From: Gymnogyps californianus | Taxonomy: Eukaryota > Chordata > Aves > Accipitriformes > Cathartidae | Direction: 5' to 3' | Length of the DNA stretch: 64,000 nucleotides | Assembly (NCBI RefSeq): GCF_018139145.2 | Contig: NC_059476.1 | Coordinates: 6,609,501 to 6,673,500, forward strand | Shown here: positions 1 through 12,881 of the stretch, in pieces | Position numbering within the stretch: position 1 is the first letter of the stretch | Layout: every line of letters begins with the position of its first letter | Translations under genes and position numbers: made by a program | The notes under the pieces: generated by a model | Database searches by the model: none | Seen by the model: only the letters and a program-made list of their open reading frames with translations | What the model was told of the DNA's origin: nothing

Positions 1-2499
1 AATGAAAACTCATTGATGTGGGAATGCAGCTGTGTGATGCCAACCAAGAGCTTCCCAAGACAGATATCAAAGGCAGAACCAACACTTTAAGGCAGTGGAC
101 AGAGATGGGCCGTCAAGTTGGCAACGGCTGGAGATGAGTCTCTTACAGAAGCACATACTCTGCAATTGTTTTCTGTCTTCCAGTCTTAATTCAAGAGTTG
201 GAATGAATTGGTTTGAAAGCACTTTATTAAAACTTGTAGGAAAAGACTAAGATGTAGACAAGGGGAAACAAACAGAACAAGGGCTTTTTAAAACTTTTCT
301 TTGTGCGCAATGAGCCTGTGGCTAAACTAACTTGTTTTTTCAAGTTACTTTAATCAGCAACTTCCACAGCTTCCTAAAAGCAGGAATGCTAAATACTCAT
401 AAATACTCATAAATGCCTGATATAATTGGGTTCATTGGTTTGACAGAGGAGAGAGGAAATGTATCCCAGCTACCCAGACACTTATCCCAGCTATCCAATC
501 TAAGTATTTATGGCTACCCAACTGCAGCCAGAGAGGGGGTTATTACAATAAGGCTTTTTAACAAAGAGAAGCATTTAACAGGGTCTAAAGCTATAACCAG
601 AGCTAAAACCACTGTGCCATATCCCTTCTCTCAGGCATGTCAGTTTTACATGAGTAAAGTTTCATTAACTTCACTGGACCTGATTTAAGTGGAACAAGGG
701 TTTCTTGGCATTTCAATATAATATGGACCTCATTGAAAAGATTTCTCTATGCAGCTCTTAAATACTACACCACAACTATAAAAAATTGAAAATTCTAGTA
801 CCTTCCTGCCCATCCATGAGTAAATAGTGATTTAAACTTGCCAGTACAATCTGCTGCATCTCTGCTCCTGTTGTATCCTTGCGTCTATACCAGCCTTTCT
901 GGTGCCAAAGAGCAGACTGAGTGGAGCCAATAAAAACATTGTGTAACAGTAAGATATTTCATATTTACTGCTTTCACATTGGTATAATTTCACTGGCATT
1001 AATGTAATTACCTCTGATTTACTATGGTAAAAGGATACAGAATTGCATGCAACAGATAGATAGGTAACCTCCAAGTTACGACACAATCCTTTCAAATTAA
1101 GCAAAGGCAGCTGAAGTCCTTCCTTACTCATTTGAGACTGTACACGTTAATGGCACCTTATAAATATTTATGAAGTTCATTAACAGACATATAATATTTG
1201 AGCTTTAATTGTTTCAGGACATTAAAACTTCATTTTAATAGAGGTAATATAATTTCTGAATTCTTAGTGTACCAGCTCCAGACGTTGCATTTTTAAAACT
1301 TAATGGCAATGGTGGGATTTCCATCATGTGGTCAGAGGGTTAGCAAATGTAATTTTCCAGACCCATCTAAAATATCATTAATTCTGTCCCTTGCATATAA
1401 AATGAGCTGAGTTATCAGAGTCACAGTTTGTTTAACATATGGCAAATCCTTTAGACTCTCATCTTCTATTCCTCAAATAAACTTCTCAACTTGACAAAAC
1501 CAATTAAACTAGAACAACGTGAAGTTGTATTGGGAAACTGTTGAAAATCACAAATGAGGTTAATATTCCATCATACTAATGGTTTCATTAAACACTGCTA
1601 AACACTAATGTGTTTTATTGTACGCATTAGGGAACTTATTCTGCTGGATTCCAAATCAAAAGCCATTTGGCCATCTTTTTTCATTTTATATTTACAGAAC
1701 TCTACTGCCTAATTTACCTGCAGGTACTGCTCCTGAAAGTCAGTGGATTCTGTTCAATTCTTCATGGCAGAATAGGTCTAATGTGGTTTATTTCTTCAGC
1801 TGGAGTAGGTGGAAGAACTTTTGACAGGTTTGCTCTGTTTCATTTCTGCCAGCAGTTGAAGAAATACATTCTCTGACTATTTGGCAAGCTTTTATTGCAC
1901 CTGGTTTAAAGAGTTTTTGAGGTGCTGTTACTTCAAAGTGTTGTTTCCACAACAGTAAAACAAAATATAGTTTTTTCTCCCTTTTTTGGTTGTTTTGCAG
2001 TGCAAAGAGGAACAAAATTTAACAAACTCTTATTTCAGTCAACAGCTTCAGTGAAGAAACCCTCCTGAAGGCATTCCCTTGCCCTTAAAAGAAATCAACA
2101 GACACATTTATCACACGATATTCCAGCTGTGCCCCACAGTTTTGCAGCGTTCTGCAGCAGGTGGTAGCATACCCCTGCTAGGAGAGCCAAATTTTAAAAA
2201 TCAATTTCCACTGTTATTGGAGCGCATAACCTGTGCTTCTTTCTAAGGTATCCTTCAGGTACCTTTCAGATCTAAGGCAGATCCTTCAGTGTCCTTAGGG
2301 GCATTTTTTCTGGACAAATTCTTATTGAAATAAACTATATCCTCTTAGAACCTTTTAAGATCTGTGGGTCTTAAAAAAAAAAAGATGAAAATCTAAAAAT
2401 TTAAATCTGTGATCAGAGAGATGGCTGTAATTGAATAGCGTCTATAACAGAAATAGAGCTGGCAGTGAGATTATGAGTTCTGAAGGATGGCTATATATT
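1..2499. other. Unique AT-rich non-coding DNA
   Basis: No convincing gene or repeat family is seen. A short direct repeat of an 11-base AT-rich unit lies near 390-412. A 26-bp exon-like segment (1698-1723, after a good pyrimidine tract and before a gtactg donor) is too short to call. Confidence 0.5.
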
Positions 2500-2525
2500 A
2501 ACATACTAATGTTAATTAGTATGTT
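2500..2525. repeat. Perfect 11-bp inverted repeat (hairpin)
   Basis: The arm aacatactaat at 2500-2510 is followed by the loop gtta and the exact reverse complement at 2515-2525. It lies in AT-rich DNA, so chance is possible. No terminator or RNA-gene role can be assigned. Confidence 0.7.
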
Positions 2526-2737
2526 GTTATTTATTAAGTAACATACAGCCATTAAAATAATTTTAGTAAACTAAACAGTGTCTGACTAGGTGGAGGAGGT
2601 GGAGAAAACTCATGAGCAGCCAGTATAATGAAAAGTCTGGCAGAAACCAGCTCTGTGGAGAAGGTTTCAATGGAATGAAATGCACTGAGAGAAAGTTATG
2701 CAGTAGCTATTATCACTTTTAAGATCATATAAATATT

Positions 2738-3530
2738 GATTAGAAAGGGTCCCTGGAGATCATCTGCTCCAAACTTCCACTAGAAATGGGACCGTTGCAA
2801 AGAACAGATGATATCAACCAAGGCTTTGTCAACCCACATCTTAAAAACGTCCATGGATGGGAGGTTCCACAACCTTTCTAGGAAATTTTGTTGTGGTACG
2901 GCACTACTTCGCTAGTGAAAAGGTTTTTCCCAACATGTCCATTCTGACCCTCCCAATCTGCAACTGAGTGCCATTCCCCTGTGCTGTACCATCCACCACA
3001 GAAGAGTTTGGCTCCATTGCCTTTGGCACTCCCTGTCAAACAGCTGAAGGTAGCTCTTAGGTTACAAAGTCTCCTCTTCAGGTTAAACACTTGCTCGAGG
3101 TCCCTGACCATCCTTTAGCCCTCAGTTGCACCCTTCCTGGTTTCTTGATGTCCTTCTTTAATTGGCCTCAGTATTTCACATGTCGCCTCACCAGTGTCAG
3201 GTGGTGAGGGATAACAACTTCTGTCAGTCTGCTTGCCATGCTCCTCCTAGCATAGCCACACCTGCAGTTGGTGAAGTTTACAGTGACAGCACACCGGTGG
3301 ATCATGCTCAGCTTGATGGCCACCATAAACCCCACGTCTTTTTCAGCAGGGCTGTTCCCATCCTGTACTGATGCACGGGCTTACTCCACCCCACATGCAA
3401 AACATTTTGGTTGAATTTCACAAGGTTCTCATTGTCCGAGTCCTCAAGACCCCTCCGAATTGAAGCTCAACTGTTTGGCAGTTATTCCTCCTCCTTTAGT
3501 ATCATCCACAATTTAATAGAGGGTACACTA
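2738..3530 (-). mobile_element. Old CR1 LINE fragment (3' part)
   Basis: Read on the - strand, this matches the 3' half of an avian CR1 non-LTR retrotransposon. On the + strand one sees the familiar reversed text: gggtccctggagatcatctg at the 3' end, then ccatggatgggaggttccac and ctcctcttcaggttaaac. The similarity runs on through the region that encodes the end of the reverse-transcriptase ORF, to about 3530. Many substitutions and indels break every frame, so it is an old, dead copy. It lacks the 5' part, which is usual for CR1 because target-primed reverse transcription aborts early. The 5' limit is approximate. Confidence 0.75.
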
Positions 3531-4027
3531 TGTTTTTCTAACTATGACTTTCTAAATATGCTGCAATACATGGTTCTGCCTTGCGTGTTATTTACCCTTC
3601 TCACTGTTATAGAGGGAATTGTCTTGCAGTCAGAATCCAAGTCACATCTGCCAGGATGATCACAGCTGAGTCAGGATTCCCTCTCAGTACCCAGCCTGTA
3701 GGCATAATAAATGTTAAACCCAAGAAGTGACAGCACTGAGTGACAGTTTTAGAACATTTTGTTAAGATTTTTTAGTGTGAAAGGTAGATATTGCAAAATT
3801 AAAAGTGGAGCTAAGAGCTTCAGGGAATTCTTTCAGTTTCTTCATATAATTAATTCAAAGTGTAATAAAACCTAAAAAATCTAAGATCTCTGTTTCAGTG
3901 TCTTCTAGATGAAATAATTTCATTTTCAGTTTAAAACTATGTTTTAATTTAGAAACTGATGCAATGAAGAGAGTCAAAATGTAGAAGTGTCTGTTTAGTT
4001 GAAAATCTATTTGTTGCTTTTTTAAAG
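3531..4027. other. Unique AT-rich DNA
   Basis: Nothing is recognised except the pyrimidine tract (tttgttgcttttttaaag) that ends at 4027 and forms the acceptor of the candidate exon at 4028. Confidence 0.5.
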
Positions 4028-4105
4028 GAAAACTATTATCCCCAGACTGGTAAATCCACTATTGATACAGATGCAGTCATGACCCAAAACCGAAAGCCTA
4101 TCAAG
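4028..4105 (+). CDS. Candidate exon 1 of the + strand gene model
   Basis: This 78-bp segment is open in one frame only and reads ENYYPQTGKS, then a middle part, then QNRKPIK. It follows a strong acceptor (pyrimidine tract ending tttaaag) and is followed by a moderate donor (AAG before gtacac). It begins and ends on codon boundaries, so it joins in phase to the candidate at 12751. The other two frames contain stops. The predicted peptide is polar with no membrane segment and belongs to no family I recognise. No initiator exon upstream could be supported. Twenty-six open codons alone are weak evidence; the splice context and phase fit raise the odds somewhat. It could be chance. Confidence 0.28.
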
Positions 4106-7100
4106 GTACACTTCAGGGTTCCAGGAGATGTCTAAGACTCACAAAAGTCTTTCATAACCATGGTAGTATCATCTACCATCTCTCATTTCATCACTCTTTC
4201 TGTGAGTGTGATTTTTGTACGTCTGAATATGACTGAATACAAGTCAACAATGTAAATTGTTTCTCTAAATTGTAACAAACTTTCTCAAATTCATAGTAGA
4301 TTTCTAGTATGATTTTACTGATCCTGTACAGATTTGTGTGTTTGTGTCTATTTCACACGCTGCTTGCACAAGGATTTCAGGGCAACTAATCCTTGGGAAG
4401 GCAGGTGAACAAGAAGCGTCAAGAAGGAGGAATCCAAGTGCAAAAGACAAAAGCAGTGACTGACCTGTACGTATTGGAGCTGAGCCCTGTGCCAGTGCCC
4501 CAGACTTCACAGATACCCCAGTTTTGTTTCTCCATACAACCTGTAATCAGTGGGCCACACAACTGCCTGTTTTGAAACTAGGTAGATCTCACCCTACTTC
4601 TAGATGACATTATAGCAGCCTTGCTTTCTATACTGAAGGGCCGTTCTAATTCAGAGTGAAGTTTGGCTGACAGATAAGAAATAAAACAAGGCAGATATAG
4701 TCCTGAAAAGTAACAATCATGATTACTTTAATGGAGAAATTCAAAAAAAAAAGTATTCAGTAGTTACTATAACAGAGCAACTCCAATAAATGTATTCGGT
4801 GGTTGTATTTAATTGAACTCTTAGGATTTGTCTGCATTTGGAAGTTTACCAAAATAGCTAGTCAAGAATAATTAGCTTGCTAGGCTCTCTAATTCAGCTT
4901 TAAAGTGTCTTTTTCCTATTTAGTATAACCTATGCTGGAACTATGCCTGAAGAGCTGTTTTGGAAGAATTCTGAGTAGATAAATCCTTATAATTATGAAA
5001 GAGCCACATAATGTAATACACAAGGACCAGGCAATGAACATCCAGCCCAAAAAAGATCTCAAATTTGTATTTATCTCTATCAAAATGAAGAGTTGAATAT
5101 GACTAAATTATGCACAATGAATTGTGAGTTAAAAGAAAAACTGAGAAGTGGCATCTCACATACCTCAGGTGTCTCAAGTTCTTAAAACCTATGAGCTTTG
5201 ATTTAACTACATTTATAAGACTTCATTAATACTTGATAATTACCTTAAGATGACATGGATTTCATTTTATCTGCAATTCCTTTCATCCAGTTTGGCTACT
5301 AAAGTTCATTTCTTGGCACGTATTAATTCAGATACCTGAAAAGATTACTATGTTTTGTACTGAGAACATATCCGTGTGGCATTTATAGGCCATTCTTACA
5401 CAACTAAGGCAGTGCTATATCAGTGAAACAAAAGTAGTTAATGTAGAACCCATCCCTCAATGTTTCCTGGAGACAGAATTACAGGGGTCATTGCTGTCTG
5501 ATATTTAGGTGGAAGTCTTAGCATAGAGGGACCTATATTTACCTACAGAGACTCTTGTTTGGGATTCACAGGCTCCACAAGTCAAACGGGCACAGAAAAA
5601 CACAGTCAAGGCAGATTAAGGAAAAAATCAGAAGGACTCAAGTCCATGAGGAACTTGGAAGAGAAGTATAGGTCTTGCGTGTTTATTTCTAGCATTGGAT
5701 CGGCGAAAGAATAAGAATACTGGCTGCACAAGAGAGTGTTCCAGGAGAAGCAAGTGCAGGACTCCATAGACAATGATGCTTAATAGGCAAAGAATGCTCA
5801 ACACTGGCAAAGCAACTGAGGGGAACAGTTTTAGAGCATTTTAGTCTTAATTTTGTCTTGATTCCTTGTAATGATGTTCAGAAACCTTAGCAAATTAACA
5901 CTGAGGATCATTCAAATGGATCTTCTGTTCATGCTTGAGAACACCAAGGGGAGTTCATCCTCTCTCTTGTCCTTGAGACCTCCAGGGGTTCTTCCATGGT
6001 TCCTCTGGCAGGAGACTGTGGCTATGTGAGAAGCAGCATGGAGAAGGCAACAGCAGAACGGGAGAGCCAAAACACTGAGAACAGTCCTCCACATCAGTGA
6101 TTTTAGTCGGCACCCAGATGCTATTTTAGGCAATAAGAAGGAACAGTATCATTCTGTAAATATTTTGAGTGCTCCGTCACTGTTGTTATTTTTATTAACA
6201 CTTTTTATGGTTTTGGGAGTTTTATAAAGTAGCGAAGGGGTGGAGTAAATGAAATTTGTGTGGCTCACTACATCAGTTCAGGGCAACAACACATGCTAGT
6301 TTTAGTCAGGTAATTGCATTTGACTTTGCTGCAGTAAATCGTGTCCTGTCACCATTACATACCATTATACACACAGTTGAGTTTGATGCTTTGGAGGAAA
6401 CTAATAGATCTAGTTTTACAAGAATGTAAATTGATTAATCTAGCATGGTTCACAACATGAAGTCTGGATGCATGTGTCCCTTTTTGTGGATAATCGCTGG
6501 ATCATACAAGGCTGCAGGATTCTGAATGTATGAAATCCATTTTGAAAAAAAAACGCAATGATACTAACAAAGGCCAAGCAAGCGCTGCCACTTTCTTCTA
6601 ACAGTCCACCAAAGCTCTGAAACAAGAAGTAACCCGTTTCCTTATTATTGTACATATGTTTACCCTTTTCCCTCAGGAAAATCAAGCCCCGATGAATAGC
6701 CAGAATGAGAAGTGGAAGTTCACTAGGAGCTATGGTACTAATTTCCAGTAGCAGGGTCCCCGTTTGCTAAACAGCCCTAGCCCCAAAATGCTGCCCCATC
6801 TGCAAACTGAATGTAAGCGCCTGCAGCTCAGCTCATTCCAAAACGCATTGCATTACTGCGCTGCTACTTCTTTAACACAACTATAAATAAGCCTTGGCTG
6901 CTTCTTGTTTTTTCATAGCTAGTGCAATGGAACAATGCAGTAACCATTCCGACAAGGCAAAGGAAGTATTCTCAGCTAGTATAAATCAGGGTTATTTCAC
7001 AAAAGGCAATGGACTGAAGCTAGTTTATGGCTCCTGGAGATGGGGATCAAAACAGTATTAAGGTGAAACCTGCTGCATGGAGCTATTTAGAATTATTTGT

Positions 7101-10027
7101 GAAGTACCTAATCCCCAGAAACTTCTTTAGTGGTTATTAATCGCAATATGCTTGTTATCCTCACCTGCTAACAGAGTGGTTGGGGAAAGATTGCACGCCT
7201 AGTACAAAATTCTGCCTCATCTTTTCATACTGTATAGTGTTTTATCATTTTGCTTTACAGCAAATAAAATTAAATAAAACAAAACCCACTTTAATATTAT
7301 ATCAACACAGCAAGCTACCTTGGAAACCCTGTAGCCCACTGAGGTTCTAATCAACCATTCTTTGTATATTTACAGAAGTGGGACTATAGATGTTTGTCTT
7401 ATCACGACCAGGTTTGACCACTATAGCATTCACTCCCAGATGCACAAGTTCAAATTTTTCAACTTTCTCTTTTTGAAAAATCTAGGTCATCTTGGGAATG
7501 ATATTGGAAAATTCTAATCATTCTTGGAGCTATTCCTGTTTATAAAATGCCAGAACACCACAAGATATAATGAAGATTATGGGATCTGTTTGAAAACTAA
7601 TTGAAAGAAATCCTTTTGCAGACTACATAGGTGACAGAATTCTGTAAGGCAGGTGCTGAGGAAAACGCAGCCCTCAAATTTCAGTGTCATCACAAGAAAT
7701 TGTACTTTGTGAGACTGCCTACTGCTAATAATCACTGCCAGGCAGATACGTTCTCAAATGCCGGAAAGGGACGATTGTTCTCTGGCTGATGAAGTGAAGA
7801 CATTGCCTTATGAAGTGCCAACATCTTTCATCTTTCTCCCACGATACTGGAGTAGTTGGATTATTTGAAAATTTCTTCCTTCCAAATGGGCTGCTGATTT
7901 CGTACCCATATAAGTGTCTGAGGGTTCTGGCATAATACTGAAGATAAACTGAGGATACTGGGGTGTAACAAGGTCCTACAAAGAGACGCTCAATTAACTT
8001 GAAAATGATACTAAACAAACAGAAGCTATTGTCTTAGATCCTTTTTCTCTTTACTACTAATTTTTCCCTTCCTGGCATGTCTTCATTTTAGAGCTGATGT
8101 AAAAGTATATATTAAGGGTACAATTTAATTCTCACTTTATGCCTATTATATAACATTACAGAATTTTTTAATAGGTCATGAACTATGTCACGATAATAAT
8201 CTGTGCCTATCTGCCAAGATCTTTACATGAAGTCATACGACACAATAGAACGTAATTAAAAAAATATGATGAGTAATGTTTTACTGCAAGAATATGTTCC
8301 TTAATAAATATATTATCCTCAAAACTCAAATCTATATTTGGGATTCAGTCTTTCTGGATAGCCAGTCAGTAAAGAATGATCCATGACTTATGCTAGATAG
8401 TAAGATAAATTCAACTAATACAATTGTTCAGGGTATTTTCTACTTTACATTTGACAGTTCCATAAATGTAGATTCAAATATTTCTTCCCTCTAATGAGAG
8501 GAGCAAAGCTAATCCCAAATATTCACAAGGCAAGAACAAAGTAGTAAACTCAAACTCTGAGGTGAGTTATTAAAATAATAGCTTTTATTGAAATAAATTG
8601 TTATTGAAATAAAAACTTGCCAATTTTCTCCAGAAGTTTTTCTTCCTTGCATATTTTTGTAACTCAAATTGAGAACCTGCTTCCAGCACTCAAATTAGCA
8701 TTACAGGAATTATTTCCCAACTCATTCATCTTGCCTGAAATTTTATGAAGAAGTTTGGTAATGGATGCCAGAGTGAACCGTAATTTAAGTTAGAGTCCAA
8801 ATAGTGCAATTTTTGTACAATAGGTTGTACAAAACTGTAGCAGAATTTTTACTCATTAATAACATGCCATAATGTCACGGAGCCGTCTCTACTGGTGAAG
8901 CACTATCTCAGTTCTGCCAAGAGGGAACAGAAGCAGAGTAGCTAAAAGATTTAAGTCAGTGGTGAAATAGGGAAGGAAGTCGTTATATTCATCCCAGAGT
9001 CAATTCTGCACTTCCATGTGCAATCTCCAAATGAATTTTGCAAGTCCAATTACAAAACCAAAATTTTCTACCTGACAAATATACGGCTAATATGAGAGTC
9101 CAGGAAGGGGCAGAGAAGTGGGAAAATCTTTTTACTCTCAGAAATTAGATTGAAGAATGATAAGAAAGCAAAAGAAAGCTGGGTTATGTTCATTTTAGAA
9201 TCACAGGTTTCTTGAGTTTGAGTAGATTGATCATTGGATACTGCAACGTGGAATGTAAAAAACATAGGCACAGAAGTATGACACTGTCTAAAATTTTGAG
9301 GCTTAGTGAAACCTGGGATATCGAGGAGCTTGCACATTTCTTTCTTGCTTTTTTCCTTTTTTGATAAACTGGTTTTTAAGTGGTATAGACCAAACTACAT
9401 TGCTAGTCCCATTTTCAAAAAGATTTCAGTCCATTACATTTGGTTGGTTTGGAGAACAAAACATTTTCTGGCAATTGGTTTATTCTTCTTTCTGTAGTGT
9501 AAAGTATTTGTATTAGGTCCTTGTAATCTTTTATGCCTATATAGTGACAATGTCAGAAAAACAAAGCCCAGATTTGTAATGAACGCACCAGGTCACAGGT
9601 TTTTTCTCCATGATACCTCGGCCCCCATTTTTGTGCATAGTGAAACCTTTGCGCATTTTGAAGCTATGCCACACACACGTAGCATAATAACAGCCCGTTT
9701 ATTCAGGTTTTACTGACCACAGAATACTAGGGAAATGCTGAGGGTAAGGTGAACATCTTGTTTCGATGAAGTTGTGACTGTCCTCTACAAGTCCTTTTCA
9801 TACTTTTTGAGGCTTTGGGATTGGTATGCTAGCTGCTCAACTAATCTCCTGAAGGATGTATGTGCAAAGCAGCTTTCCTATGGCATTGAGCTTTCTGGCT
9901 GACAGTTTCATTTGGAACAGTTCTGTGCCGGAATGGGCTATTTTTCATTTTGACAAGCAGAAAGGCAAAAGAATGTAGTAAATGGAAAATGTTCACCTGA
10001 CAAAAATCTTTAAATGCAGTCACACGA
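4106..10027. other. Gene-poor AT-rich stretch (putative intron)
   Basis: No recognisable gene or well-supported repeat is seen. Reading frames here (for example at 7725-8018 and 9068-9337 on the - strand) lack coding character or splice signals. Around 8930-8980 a weak resemblance to an antisense MIR tail is too decayed to call. Confidence 0.5.
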
Positions 10028-12500
10028 TCATAGAAATGTGTGGTTGGCAGAGACCTTAAGAGGTCATAGATTCCATGCCCCTGCACCAAGACAGGTTCAG
10101 TTATGACTGTCATCATGTTTCTCCAACTCAGCAGCACTGACACCACCATACCTTGACCATACAGTCTATTCCAAAGCTGTCATATCCTCACCATTAGAAA
10201 AGGGCTTTTTCTGAACATCAAACTTCAGTCTTTCTTGCTAGAATTTCAATCCTATTCAGCATGAACAGGGAGAACAGACTATTCCTGTCCACCTTGCAAC
10301 ATGAAGACTGTATGAGTTGTTTCTTTAATAGCGTTGGGGGGGTTTATATTTTTGGAGATGCCTGAGTTTGCTCTAAGTCTTCTCTTCCTCAGGCTAGCCA
10401 AACCCAGTTCTTTCTTTCTTTTTTTTTCCTCACAGATTATAGTCTCTACACTACTGATCAATCCCCTCACTTTTCTGTAGACTTTCTCTACCTTTCTCAA
10501 ACTGCAGTGGCCAAAACCAGGGCAGGTGGGATCTTGTTTGTGATTAAGAGACTGGGAGGAGAGCCAACGATCTTGCAGGCTATTCTCTTGCTTTTACACC
10601 CCATTACGAGTGACTCCTTTTGCAGAAATATGCTATTATTAAGTCATGTTCAGCTTGTGACTTGTTCTTACTCCATGGCCTCTCAGTAGTTCCCATTCTG
10701 TAATTACACAGCTGATATTCCTGTCTGTGTGTAGTACATAGGACTGTCCTTGCTGAACTCTGTCCTGGCTGATTCAGACCATTTCTTCAGACTATCAAGA
10801 TTTTAAGTTCTAAACCTGTTCTCCAATACAGTCTTAGTCCAAGTTCCTCTGCAATGCCTGTAAATTCAGTAAGCACACGATCTATTCCATCATTTAAATC
10901 ATTAATGAACACACTGAAATCTGACTCCTGCAGACCACTGCTTGGTACGTTTTGACCTTGACCAATGAATAAAACCTACCCAGGAAAAGTCCATTAGCCT
11001 ATTTTGTATCCATCCTATAGTCAACATGCAGACATTTTCTATATTTAGGAAAATGTCATGTAAATTACTGACAAACTCTTAAATCAAAATTCATGACATC
11101 TCCTGGTTCTGGTCTGCTCATAATGTCCATTCCCTTTCCAGAGAGATACATTGGTTTGGCTGACATAGTTTGTTCTTGGAAAATTCACACAGCCTATGAC
11201 ACGCATGGTTACCTGCCGGGTATTTGACAAAGAGTATGTGATCATTTATTTCAGACTGTCATAGAAATAGAAGTTTATCATATATTCTTGGAATTTATTT
11301 TCTTAGAATCTATCATTCTTTTCTCCTCTTGCTATATTTTTAAAGACAGAAACTGTATTTGCATTTTTCCTCTCCTGAAACACTCCTATCCTCCAGACTC
11401 TTTCAAATTTAATTATCTTAATTGCTTGCAGTTAACTGATGCAGAAAGAGTGTTGAAATACTGCCCTTTTTGGTGTCACGGACTGATAGCTTTTGTTCTT
11501 CATTGACTAGATCAGCATTTTCCTTGGTCATCTTTTTACTATTAAAGCACATCTGAAGTGATTTCTTAATCTTTCCTGGTAGTTGTATCTTACTTTGCAA
11601 CTCAACCTGTATCTTTACATGTTTGTTATTCTTCATGGCATTTACTCTTAGTAACCTGGACTTATTTTTCTTTGCTTGTTTCTTTTGTCTTCTATTACAA
11701 GCCAACAAGGAATTTATTAGTCTATTGCTATTTCTTTTGCCAGGAGCCTAAAAATATTTATTGAGGAAATAAACTAATCATCTTATCTAGTCCAGTACTT
11801 TCCTTTCGATCATTGCCTGTTGCTGGTTCCTCACAGCCACTTACTTACTTACCGCTTTATAAAATTTGTACTACGTCCTATCCTACCCAAATTAACACAT
11901 AATACCAGAAGTGATACTGTATCAACTACTACAGCAAAAAACAGTTCAATTTACTACAATTTCTTCAATTTCCTTTTTTTGGATTATCAATGTTAATATC
12001 AAAGAAAAATATGAGATTATTCTAACAATATACTTTTTGTAGACTTACATTATATTTTTTCTCTTTTATCCATTTTACTTCTATATTTAAGCTGTTCTCT
12101 TCCACAAATCTGTTTCCAAATCTTTGTCTTCCATCTAATTTGAGCCAAATGACTGGTTTGGGTCTTATCACTTGTCCCTCAACTTCTTTAATAATGTATG
12201 TATTGCATTTTTCAGTTTCCTGCTCCAATATGCACTCCTAAACAGAAGTGCAATAGAGTATTTCTTGTTCTTAATGCAGAGTCCTGCTCCAGGCTTTGGT
12301 TTTCAGAATATTAGGATGGAAATTATCCAGAACTCCCACTTCTCTGCAAGTAAACAGAAATTTCTTGGGCCTGAGGGTAGTCAAAGTAATAAAATTTTGT
12401 TCGTATAGTCTCAATTGCCCTTAAATCAACATCCTATATTGTATTGTCTTTCCTCTGGATCTCTCATTTGAGGCAAATTGTTAAGAACCATGCGCATCCC
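10028..12500 (-). mobile_element. Long, strongly decayed CR1 LINE
   Basis: The 3' end is at about 10028, where gatcatagaa and a degraded gttggcagagacctt motif appear on the + strand. The - strand frame at 10279-10500 contains KELGLASLRKRRLR, matching the conserved arginine-rich [12 protein letters not shown] stretch near the C-terminus of CR1 reverse transcriptases. Similarity to CR1 text continues through the LINE's 3' ORF2 region at 10700-11350 and fades beyond about 11500. The outer limit at 12.5 kb is a guess. The copy has many stops and frameshifts and carries AT insertions, so it is old and inactive. If the limit is right it is one of the longer CR1 relics here, at over 1.4 kb. Confidence 0.6.
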
Positions 12501-12750
12501 TTCCCTGCCACACAGAGGCCCTACTCCTTCCTCCTTGCTTCCTATTTATTTCAGAAAGTATTCCAATATATTTCCATACCCTTCACAAGGCCTATCCCAG
12601 CTTGATATTTAGTAATTCTCATTTTAGCCCTAAGCTGTTTGGCCCATAACACATCTGTGTATGGCCTAAATGCATAGACTAAAAACAAGCCCACACAATA
12701 TCAAAACCTATTCTATTAGTTAACAATAACATTCTTTTCTTCCTTCATAG

Positions 12751-12881
12751 CCTCCAGTCTTGACTATGGATTTATTAAGAATAAATAGGAATGTGTCATA
12801 TACATTACCAATTTGGTGGATGCTTGCAGGGGGCATTAATGAGAGAAAGCATTATTCTGAAGAAAACACATTTAATGCAAG
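12751..12881 (+). CDS. Candidate exon 2 of the + strand gene model
   Basis: A very strong acceptor (attcttttcttccttcatag, ending at 12750) precedes a frame that stays open for 92 codons to a TGA-free stop TAA at 13024-13026. A weak donor (GCAAG before gttaaatg) at 12882 would give 131 bp, ending two bases into a codon. That is exactly the phase the segment at 23680 needs. Recognisable pieces of the peptide are PPVLTMDLLRINR, LPIWWMLAGG and HYSEENTFNA. I do not recognise the protein. The weak donor is the main doubt. An alternative is that the whole 12751-13026 frame is a terminal exon, or merely a long chance frame. Confidence 0.22.
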
